From SABI01 sp963676605 (GTDB taxonomy: Bacteria > Spirochaetota > Spirochaetia > Sphaerochaetales > Sphaerochaetaceae): a DNA stretch of 64,000 nt. Under the pieces are notes generated by a model that was given only the letters and a program-made list of their open reading frames with translations, did not search any database and was not told where the DNA came from. The first letter of the stretch is position 1, and each line of letters opens with the position of its first letter. The stretch lies in contig CAXXSP010000018.1 in NCBI GenBank assembly GCA_963676605.2, positions 248,001-312,000 of the forward strand, written 5' to 3'. This document shows positions 57,924-64,000 of the stretch, piece by piece. Position numbers and translations under genes: made by a program.

Positions 57924-57939
57924 AGCATCATCTATGCCA
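57924..57939 (-). promoter_or_regulatory. Sigma-54 (-24/-12) promoter of the carboxylate operon
   Basis: On the minus strand TGGCATAGATGATGCT has GG and GC separated by exactly 10 bases, as in the TGGCAC-N5-TTGCA consensus. It lies about 40 bases before the dehydrogenase start. Presence of a sigma-54 activator gene at the other end of the cluster supports it. Confidence 0.7.
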
Positions 57940-58069
57940 GCTTCTCAGGATATGCTCACAATTTACATCTTGTACGTGATTGAATATTCAGAATTATATA
58001 TCTAAGCCTATTATATCGATTATCGATTCATTTTACTCATCGTTTACTTGTATCACTCCCAAATTAACT

Positions 58070-58107
58070 ATGTCATTATGACATGAAGTGTCATTTTGAA
58101 ACGTCAT
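58070..58107. promoter_or_regulatory. Candidate activator-binding sites upstream of the sigma-54 promoter
   Basis: A near-perfect palindrome ATGTCA-TTA-TGACAT (58070-58084) lies about 130-145 bases upstream of the -24 box, a typical enhancer distance. Two further half-sites TGTCATT and CGTCATT follow to about 58,107. They could bind the PrpR-type protein. The region also borders the IS110 element, so part of it could belong to the IS. Confidence 0.45.
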
Positions 58108-58150
58108 TCATAGACTAAGAGTTAAATTCCGCATCTTTTAGACAATATGA

Positions 58151-58248
58151 AGTGACCTCCCAGTTTGCAAATCGTGGATTCACCTTGCATACTGGGAATA
58201 AGAACAACTTAAACCGTATGCGGCTACCGCATGCAAATGGAGGTCACT
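58151..58248 (+). ncRNA. Structured IS110 leader, possible bridge-RNA or translation-control element
   Basis: AGTGACCTCC (58151-58160) is the exact complement of GGAGGTCACT (58239-58248), which contains the transposase ribosome-binding site. Inside are a CCCAGT/ACTGGG stem (58159-58164 with 58191-58196) and an 8-base stem GTATGCGG/CCGCATGC with a 3-base loop (58216-58234). The closed form would hide the ribosome-binding site. IS110-subgroup elements encode bridge RNA in this position. Function is inferred. Confidence 0.45.
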
Positions 58249-59364
58249 ATGAATACTGTAATCAACATTGGTATCGATGTCCACAAGGACAGCTACTCTC
58301 TGAGCGCATTTACCTTCGACAATCAACGCTGTTTCGGTCAGACACGTATTGTCAGCAAGAGTTCACTTGTCATCAAGTACGTGAATCAGATGAAAAAAGA
58401 GCATCAGGAAGCACATGTTGTCTGCGGGTATGAGGCCGGACCCACCGGGTATGGATTGTACCGGGATCTGGAGAAAGCCGGTATTCCCTGAGCCATCATG
58501 GCACCGACCACCATGCCAAAGGCTACCGGTAGCAGAGGAAAGAATGATCGTCTTGATGCTCAAGACATAGCAAAACACCTGGCCTTCGGAACCTACAGCT
58601 CAGTGCACGTCCCCACTGTCCAGGATGAGTCTGTGAAGAACTTCACCCGTCTGTGTAATACCCGTAAAACAGCTCTGAAGAAAGCGAAACAGAATCTCCT
58701 ATCATTTCTCCTTCGCTGTGACAGGTCCTTCAATGAAGGAAAGAATTATTGGACCCAGATTCATTTCACCTAGCTCAAGCAGCAGAAGTTTGACAACTGG
58801 GTCGATCAGGAAACCTTCAACGAGTATCTTCAGGAGGTTCATGATCAGATGGAGAAAGTAGCTCGTTATGATCAACGAATAGAAGAACTCGCACAGTTGG
58901 ATGACTACCGCGAGCATGTGGCGAAGTTGTGCTGCTTCAGAGGTATTGAGACTCACACAGCCCTTTCTCTTATCTCAGAGATCGGAGACTTCTCCCGCTT
59001 TCTGAATGCAAGGCAGTTCTCCGCCTTCCTCGGGCTTGTTCCCAGTGAGGAGAGCAGCGGGCAGAAGGAACATCGTGGAGCTATCACTAAAGCAGGGAAC
59101 ACTCGATTAAGGCTGCTTCTTATAGAAGGAGCGAAATCGACACTACGAAGCAATATCTACGGCAAGAAGTCAAAACGACTCCTTGCCCGACAGAATGGGA
59201 ATGAACCTGATGTCATTGCCTACGCGGACCGTGCTAACAGGAGATTGCACAAGACTTACGACAGACTGACTGCAAAGGGCGTCCATCACAATAAGGCCAC
59301 GGTTGCTGTAGCCCGTGAGATGGCATGTTTCGTATGGGGTATGATGAATAACAGAATCGACTGA
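58249..59364 (+). pseudogene. IS110-family transposase (DEDD recombinase) with two in-frame stops
   Basis: The frame starts at ATG 58249 (MNTVINIGIDVHKDSY) after GGAGG and stays the same to 59364, 371 codons. The N-terminal RuvC-like DEDD domain shows D in GIDVHKD, E in YEAGPTG and D-x2-D in KNDRLDAQDIA. The C-terminal Transposase_20 region shows CFRGIETHTALSLISEIGDF, FLGLVPSEESSGQ and GAITKAGNTRLR with the conserved Ser. TGA at codon 81 (58489-58491) replaces an expected Cys and TAG at codon 175 (58771-58773) replaces an expected Trp. No frameshift is present, so these are two nonsense changes. Confidence 0.88.
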
Positions 59365-59402
59365 GAACCATTGGTTCAGGTAACGAAGATAACTGTACGA
59401 GA

Positions 59403-59590
59403 GGGATTGATAGACAGGACTATCGGGCAACGATCCTGCTATCTTCGAAATTCCTATGTTGACACCCCTCAGGTGGTGATTCACGTTTTTAGACAGAAAG
59501 AGCTGTAGGCGGACCATTGGCCTGTGGTACCCAATCCACGTATATCAGAATGGTCAGATGCCGAACACTGATATCCTGTCTATCAATCCC
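59403..59590. ncRNA. 188-base element closed by a 17-bp perfect inverted repeat, 3' of the IS110 transposase
   Basis: GGGATTGATAGACAGGA (59403-59419) and TCCTGTCTATCAATCCC (59574-59590) are exact complements. A smaller stem GATAG-A-CAGGA with TCCTG-C-TATC also lies within 59,408-59,446, overlapping the left arm, so two alternative folds compete. IS1111-subgroup elements encode their bridge RNA 3' of the transposase. It could also be a nested small repeat element. Confidence 0.4.
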
Positions 59591-59799
59591 TTTTCTTTTC
59601 GACAATGGAGTAAGAAAACGAAGAAAGTATTGAAAACTATTGCTTGACAAAGGTCACATCATATCAGGTATTGGGATGTAGAGAAAGTCATTCCGGGATA
59701 CCGAGTAATCTCTAACGCACATGGCCATATATTCTATCCAGCCCTGAATCAAGGGCTGGATAGGGGGGGGTATGCCTAATGTTATCAGGAAGGAGAATA
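59591..59799. other. Intergenic sequence after the IS110 element
   Basis: 209 bases with no supported gene. It contains a perfect 12-base stem CTATCCAGCCCT/AGGGCTGGATAG with a 6-base loop at 59734-59763, followed by a G8 run at 59,762-59,770. The hairpin lies about 40 bases beyond the DUF2207 stop and may end that transcript, although no T-run follows it. Confidence 0.45.
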
Positions 59800-61671
59800 T
59801 TACCAGCCCCCGCCGCCGCCTCCACCGAATCCGCCACCGCTGAATCCGCCGCCACCTGCGCCGAAGTGTCCACCGCCTGAAGAAGATGTTTTCGGAGGTG
59901 CCACGTTCGTGATCAGGGCGTGATCACACGAGTGAATAACTGAAGAGACCATCATCGATCCTACAAGGACACGGTTTCCCGAGTACCAGGTAGGAGGTTC
60001 AATACTGAAGGAGGAGAATTTCTTTGCCCACTTCTTCTCGAGTCCGAGAACGATCGCATAAGAAAGCAGCCGGTAATAGAACTGGGGGTCTGTATCGATC
60101 ATCCGCTTCAGCTCATCCATCTCTACCGTTTCTATGAAATCCCGCAGACCCAGTACTTCCTCAAGTTTTTTCTGCCCGTACTCGCTACGCTGCCGTGTAA
60201 TAACGGTGAAGAAGGAGAACATGAACAGTCCTGCCGTTCCCAGAGGAACGACAGCAAGAGAAGAAGCGAAATCAGATCCGTTCAGGTAGGTCATTGTGAT
60301 GCCTGCCAGAACGGTGACAAGGAAGATCAGAACGAGCAGAAGCATCATGAAAAATTTTCCACCCTTTCCGTTCTTATACCATGCGGCATCTATCCTATAG
60401 AGGAGGATGGTATTGAGAACCATATACCCTACCCCTCCAACAATAAGGAGGAAGGTAAACATATCAGGATAGTTGATCGTGACAGTGAATGCCATCACTA
60501 TGATATCGACAACAGAGAGAAGAAGAATGTAGACGCCGCGGCGTACTGACGCTTCGCTGACTAGGGAGCGTTCTTTCGAGTAGTGTTTTTCGACCTTGCT
60601 CTTTACACTCTGGAACACCTTATAGAAGGTGTTCTTCAGGTCCTTCTCAGTGACAACCCCATTGGTTCCGAGGTTGAAGAAGGAGGTGAACATCTCCTGT
60701 TCATAGGAACTCGCACTCTTTAGTGCAGCACCCTTCACAAAGGAGAACTTCTTCCTCTCTTCTATGATGGTAAGATTTCCTCTGTCTGCCCAGTAGAAGA
60801 TCATGCTGGTCAAATCGTGAGCATCGACACTTCTGTCTATCAGATACCCGGCATCGAGGGGAGTAAGCCCTTCCGGGGCTTTGAAAAGAGGGACGATCAC
60901 CGGAGGTCTGTCTTTTCCGAAGGTGGACCACCAGCGGTAGGCAAGGAAGAGGGATCCTGCCATGACAAGGATGAGAAGAGGTATCATGAAGACGGTATAA
61001 TTGGGCCGGTCAGTGAAATATCCCTCTTCCATGACGACACGGACAGTGACAGCTTCTCCTACCATAAGATCCTGTGCTTTCACGGTGAGAACTTTTCCGT
61101 CAGATGAGAGTGACCATGACACCCCGGAGGTAGAAACCGAACCATAGGCGCCGCGAAGCACTTCGATACGGTCACGGGAAACAGGGAGCGGAAACGTGAC
61201 AGTAAAGGAAGAGGAGAGGATCTTCTGATCCCATTCAGTTCCCACGAGATTGAAGTAGAACTCATCCCGGTCGTCCCACAGATCCTCGCCGAGATCATAC
61301 CGGTAGGAAATAGCATAATCATGCGCTCCCGTGATCGTCCTGTCGGCGCTGCCGAGACGGATCACTGTCTCGTAGCGGGAGCTTTCCACCTTCATCTCCT
61401 CACTCGAACGGACATGCGAAAGACGGGCGAAGACCCGTCGTCCGTCCTGCAATTCATACCCGGTCGGGATCGTCCGGTAGAACCCGTGCATCGGAGTATG
61501 GAAGGTGAGCCGCGCATCCTCTCTCACCTCATACCTGCCGCTCTCCCCTACGATTATATCAGAATTGAAGGAATTGATCGTATAATCCGCGCTCAGGCTA
61601 CCCGCAGCACAGAAGAGAAGGAGAGAGAGGAGAAGAACTCTTTTAAGAGAAGGATACCGAGACACGTTCAC
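59800..61671 (-). CDS. DUF2207 membrane protein with glycine-rich C-terminus
   Basis: Predicted membrane protein of 623 residues. The GTG start (61671) follows GGAGGAGG. A signal sequence (about 10-28) leads to an extracytoplasmic DUF2207 domain (about 29-215; FYRTIPTGYELQDG, HDYAISYRYDLGED). Helices follow near 226-246, 380-430 and 440-495, then a cytoplasmic segment with GLRDFIETVEMDELK and DPQFYYRLLSYAIVLGLEKKW. It ends in a Gly-rich run after SSSGGGHFGAG. DUF2207 genes are often paired with lemA, as here (29-base overlap). The function is not established. Confidence 0.88.
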   Translation of the reverse strand: MNVSRYPSLKRVLLLSLLLFCAAGSLSADYTINSFNSDIIVGESGRYEVREDARLTFHTPMHGFYRTIPTGYELQDGRRVFARLSHVRSSEEMKVESSRYETVIRLGSADRTITGAHDYAISYRYDLGEDLWDDRDEFYFNLVGTEWDQKILSSSFTVTFPLPVSRDRIEVLRGAYGSVSTSGVSWSLSSDGKVLTVKAQDLMVGEAVTVRVVMEEGYFTDRPNYTVFMIPLLILVMAGSLFLAYRWWSTFGKDRPPVIVPLFKAPEGLTPLDAGYLIDRSVDAHDLTSMIFYWADRGNLTIIEERKKFSFVKGAALKSASSYEQEMFTSFFNLGTNGVVTEKDLKNTFYKVFQSVKSKVEKHYSKERSLVSEASVRRGVYILLLSVVDIIVMAFTVTINYPDMFTFLLIVGGVGYMVLNTILLYRIDAAWYKNGKGGKFFMMLLLVLIFLVTVLAGITMTYLNGSDFASSLAVVPLGTAGLFMFSFFTVITRQRSEYGQKKLEEVLGLRDFIETVEMDELKRMIDTDPQFYYRLLSYAIVLGLEKKWAKKFSSFSIEPPTWYSGNRVLVGSMMVSSVIHSCDHALITNVAPPKTSSSGGGHFGAGGGGFSGGGFGGGGGGGW

Positions 61672-62194
61672 GGGCCTCCTCCTCTATAGTCAGGTAGGGA
61701 AGTTTGACGAAGTGAGTCATCGATGCGATGAGATTACTCGGAAAGGACTGAATGATCGTGTTGATATCACCGATAACGGCATTATAGTATTTTCTTGCAT
61801 GCAGGAGCTCACTTTCGATCTCGTTCAGCTGCCGCTGAAGATCGAGAAAACTCTGATTCGCCTTCAGGTCGGGATAGCTTTCGCTGAGAGCGAACAGCGA
61901 CTTCAGTGTCGCACTGAAAGCATTAGCCGCATCATTCTTCTCGGTGAGCGTCCCTGCGCTCATCGCACGGTTACGTGCATCTATCACCTGTGTCAGAGTT
62001 TCCTTCTCATGGGAAGCATACCCCTTCACCGTCTCAACGAGGTTGGGAATGAGGTCATAGCGCTTCTTCAGATGCGCATCAATGGCTGCCGCCGACTCCT
62101 CACTCTGATTTCTCAGCCTGACAAGCCGGTTGAACACTCCGACTCCGTAGAGTGCGAGAACAACTATGATACCTAAAATTATAAATCCGAACAT
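61643..62194 (-). CDS. lemA: LemA family protein
   Basis: Membrane-anchored coiled-coil protein of 183 residues. The start ATG 62194 (MFGFIILGIIVVLAL) has GGGAGG 8-9 bases upstream. One N-terminal helix is followed by the LemA signature NRLVRLRNQSEESAAAIDAHLKKRYDLIPNLVETVKGYASHE (split here: NRLV at about 22, LIPNLVETV near 52) and DLKANQSFLDLQRQL near 117, then YYNAVIGDIN. Function is uncertain; it is widely linked to DUF2207 partners. Confidence 0.95.
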   Translation of the reverse strand: MFGFIILGIIVVLALYGVGVFNRLVRLRNQSEESAAAIDAHLKKRYDLIPNLVETVKGYASHEKETLTQVIDARNRAMSAGTLTEKNDAANAFSATLKSLFALSESYPDLKANQSFLDLQRQLNEIESELLHARKYYNAVIGDINTIIQSFPSNLIASMTHFVKLPYLTIEEEARERVSVSFS

Positions 62195-62296
62195 AGGATA
62201 CACCTCCCTCTGGTATGTCACCTCTTGGTGAATTCATCATACTCCAGCAGGTTCAGAGAGTCCACCTAATCTTCTTGTCTTTTGCCCTGCAGTCCT

Positions 62297-62361
62297 GTAT
62301 ATTCATACATAGCGAATAGAATATTTATCGAAAAATACAACAATCACAGTTGAATGAATTT
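62297..62361. promoter_or_regulatory. Possible ARG-box half-sites upstream of argR
   Basis: Between lemA and argR are several ARG-like half-sites: TATTCAT, GCGAATA, GAATATTTAT and TTGAATGAATT. ArgR classically binds pairs of 18-base ARG boxes built from such halves. None is a full consensus palindrome, so self-regulation is only suggested. Confidence 0.3.
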
Positions 62362-62399
62362 CGTCCATGAGGTCCATTCGACCCTGATCGGAGACACAT

Positions 62400-62870
62400 A
62401 TGAAAGAACGTACCAACCGGCTATCCACCATCAAAGAACTGATTAAGGACAACCGTATCGATAACCAGGACATGCTCCTGGAGCTCCTGGCGAATGAAGG
62501 CTTCAATGTCACCCAGGCTACACTGTCGAGAGATCTCAAGATGCTGAAAGTGGGTAAGATATCTGACGGCTGGTCCGGGTACTACTATGCACTCCCCGAA
62601 AACGATCTGATCAGCGAGTCCGAGAAGTCCTATATTCAGGACGTACGGAGAGGAGTCCTCTCCATCGAATTCAGCTACAACTTCGGTGTTATCAAGACAC
62701 GCAGCGGTCATGCCAATTCCGTCGCCCTCGCCCTGGACGTCCTGGCTCTTCCCGAGATTCTCGGAACCCTTGCAGGTGATGATACGATCTTCGTGATTCT
62801 CCGTGAAGGAATGAGCAAGGAGGATCTCCTTGAAAGTTTCAAGTCCCGTATTCCTGAGATTGAAGCCTGA
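62400..62870 (+). CDS. argR: ArgR-family arginine repressor
   Basis: Hexameric arginine-responsive regulator of 156 residues. The N-terminal winged helix-turn-helix (about 1-70) contains NRLSTIKELIKDNRIDNQDM and VTQATLSRDLKMLKVGK, the DNA-recognition region. The C-terminal oligomerisation and arginine-binding domain shows TRSGHANSVALALDVL and ILGTLAGDDTIFVIL, with the Asp-Asp pair that binds arginine. It is monocistronic; pgi follows 108 bases later with its own ribosome-binding site. Confidence 0.95.
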   Translation: MKERTNRLSTIKELIKDNRIDNQDMLLELLANEGFNVTQATLSRDLKMLKVGKISDGWSGYYYALPENDLISESEKSYIQDVRRGVLSIEFSYNFGVIKTRSGHANSVALALDVLALPEILGTLAGDDTIFVILREGMSKEDLLESFKSRIPEIEA

Positions 62871-62978
62871 ACCCCACCTCACCGGGAATCCTTTCTCATG
62901 AGCTCAAGGCCTGTTTATCTTGATACATTCTTTCCTCCGCATTACACTTTTATAACGATTAAACATTAGGAGTCCTGT

Positions 62979-64000
62979 ATGAACTTTTCCAATCTCGATA
63001 CACTCACAGCATTCAAGGCACTGAAAGCCGCTCCCTCTGTCGACATCCAAGATGTGCTGAACTCACAGAGAGTCTCGGCCTGTTCTGTGCCGGTCACTGA
63101 GGAACTCACCTATAATTATGCCGCCATGCCGGTCAGTGAAGAACACATCGCAGCGTTCAGAGAGCTCGCAGCCGAGCAGGAGCTGGTAGGAAAATACCGT
63201 GCTCTCCTTTCAGGTGAGATCATCAACACAGGTGAGAAGAGGCAGGTCCTTCACCAGATGACACGGGGAAGAGCACTCGGAGAATCCTCCCGCGTCGAGA
63301 GCGACGGGGTTGAGAAGGGAGCATTCTACAAGCAGCAGCTTTCCGCCATTGCAGAGTTCAGTGATAAGGTGAGAAACGGAGAGATCACAGGATCAACCGG
63401 AAAGGCTTTTCGAACGGTCGTCCAGATCGGTATCGGAGGAAGCGACCTCGGACCGAGAGCACTCTACCTTGCCCTGAAGGGGTGGGCGAAGGGAGAAGGC
63501 ATTCAGATGCTGAATGCCAGATTCATCAGTAATGTCGACCCTGACGATGCGGCGGATGTCCTCGAGACGATAGATTTCGAGACAACCTTATTCATCCTCG
63601 TATCGAAGAGCGGCACCACCCAGGAGACTCTCACGAACTTCGCTCTGGTTCAGCAGAAAGCTGAGGAGAAGAAGATAGCAGGATTCGATATCACGAAGCA
63701 TTTCACTGCCGTGACAAGCAACACGAGCCCTCTGGCTTCCTCAAAGGATGTGATGGCTTCCTTCTTCATCGATGATTATATCGGGGGACGCTACTCCTCC
63801 TCGAGTGCCGTCGGAGCACTTGTCCTGGCTCTCGCCTACGGTGCAGATACCGTGAAGGAATTCCACAGAGGAGCCCATGAGGCAGACAAGGCAGCTCTTG
63901 AGCCGGAAGTCACGAAAAACGCAGCCCTCCTCGACGCCCTGATCGGCGTCTACCTGAGGAACGTCTGCCTCTACCCCACTACAGCCGTCCTTCCCTATTC
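62979..64000 (+). CDS. pgi: Glucose-6-phosphate isomerase, C-terminus cut by the window edge
   Basis: Interconverts glucose-6-phosphate and fructose-6-phosphate. The frame opens at ATG 62979 (MNFSNLDTLTAFKAL) after TTAGGAG and stays open to the window end, about 340 codons; the family is about 450-550 residues. Markers are HQMTRGRALGES near 88, VVQIGIGGSDLGPRAL near 148-163, SNVDPDDAADVL, LVSKSGTTQETLTNF near 207-221, and GGRYSSSSAVGAL near 266. The catalytic Glu and His lie beyond or at the end of the visible part. Confidence 0.95.
   Translation, partial: MNFSNLDTLTAFKALKAAPSVDIQDVLNSQRVSACSVPVTEELTYNYAAMPVSEEHIAAFRELAAEQELVGKYRALLSGEIINTGEKRQVLHQMTRGRALGESSRVESDGVEKGAFYKQQLSAIAEFSDKVRNGEITGSTGKAFRTVVQIGIGGSDLGPRALYLALKGWAKGEGIQMLNARFISNVDPDDAADVLETIDFETTLFILVSKSGTTQETLTNFALVQQKAEEKKIAGFDITKHFTAVTSNTSPLASSKDVMASFFIDDYIGGRYSSSSAVGALVLALAYGADTVKEFHRGAHEADKAALEPEVTKNAALLDALIGVYLRNVCLYPTTAVLPY

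Larger units (their letters stand above)
58110..59660 (+). mobile_element. IS110-family insertion element (ends approximate)
   Basis: A DEDD transposase remnant is flanked by about 100 bases of structured sequence on its left and about 300 bases on its right. IS110 elements lack terminal inverted repeats and target duplications, so the ends cannot be set by eye; the right end may lie near 59,640-59,665, where TTGACAAAGGT occurs. It sits between the carboxylate operon and the DUF2207 gene. Two in-frame stops make autonomous activity unlikely. Confidence 0.65.

Noticed and set aside
31120..58773. Amber codon recoding (TAG read as an amino acid), suggested by TAG inside abiEii, the 47-kb RraA copy and the IS110 transposase
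   Set aside because: The expected residues differ (Tyr, Gln, Trp), one interruption is TGA, and core genes such as hslV and thrS end with TAG. Nonsense mutations or base errors in accessory genes explain it better.
59170..59517. 115-codon minus-strand frame overlapping the end of the IS110 transposase and its 3' flank
   Set aside because: It is antisense to the conserved transposase C-terminus and to the inverted-repeat element; no domain is recognisable.

Overview
The window is a chromosomal segment from a spirochaete, most likely Spirochaetaceae (Sphaerochaeta/Treponema-like). The evidence is a pared-down division cluster (mraZ-rsmH-ftsL-murF-mraY-ftsW-ftsQ-ftsA-ftsZ, without ftsI, murE, murD, murG or murC), a xer-xer-hslV-hslU tail, the alpha-glucan trio DUF4912/DUF1957/DUF3536 beside recN and nadK, a threonyl-tRNA synthetase lacking the TGS domain, and a 16S-tRNA-Ile-23S-5S operon. 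The genus is inferred from gene content only.

Layout. 1-12.1 kb: division, proteolysis and recombinase genes, all on the minus strand, probably one long transcript from a recognisable mraZ promoter with MraZ-type TGGG repeats. 12.3-19.2 kb: two GH57-type glucan genes, a DUF4912 gene and recN. From about 12.8 to 18.4 kb every gene is broken by many tiny, mostly single-base insertions, on both strands, with sharp edges. I read this as a poorly polished consensus stretch, not decay. Single +1 frameshifts in the essential genes mraY and thrS fit the same explanation. 19.2-21.1 kb: nadK and a DegT-fold protein lacking its PLP lysine. 21.2-26.6 kb: rRNA operon with terminator and a strong promoter. 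26.8-31 kb: pgsA, an M32 carboxypeptidase and thrS under a T-box leader. 31.1-32.5 kb: an AbiE toxin-antitoxin remnant with intact antitoxin and operator but dead toxin. 32.6-40.8 kb: a redox/isoprenoid operon (fRMsr, rex, HAD phosphatase, ispH), then secF-secD-yajC and groEL. 40.9-47.1 kb: an EamA transporter, a three-gene membrane redox cluster (TlpA, a 50-residue CxxC peptide, a NapH-like ferredoxin), glycerate kinase, a two-gene prenol-kinase-like pair and an RRM RNA-binding protein.

47.1-57.9 kb is the most distinctive part. It holds a PrpR-type sigma-54 activator and a seven-gene operon: 2-hydroxyacid dehydrogenase, PrpF isomerase, TctB, TctA, TctC, RraA/LigK-type aldolase, and an aconitase homologue. 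The operon is preceded by a good -24/-12 promoter and an upstream palindrome. Together these genes could import, isomerise, hydrate and cleave an unknown tri- or dicarboxylate. A second aldolase copy next to the regulator carries an amber stop.

58.1-59.7 kb: an IS110-family element with a transposase interrupted by two stops and highly structured non-coding flanks on both sides, possible bridge-RNA regions. 59.8-64 kb: a DUF2207-LemA pair, ArgR, and the start of pgi, which runs off the window. No CRISPR array or prophage was seen.
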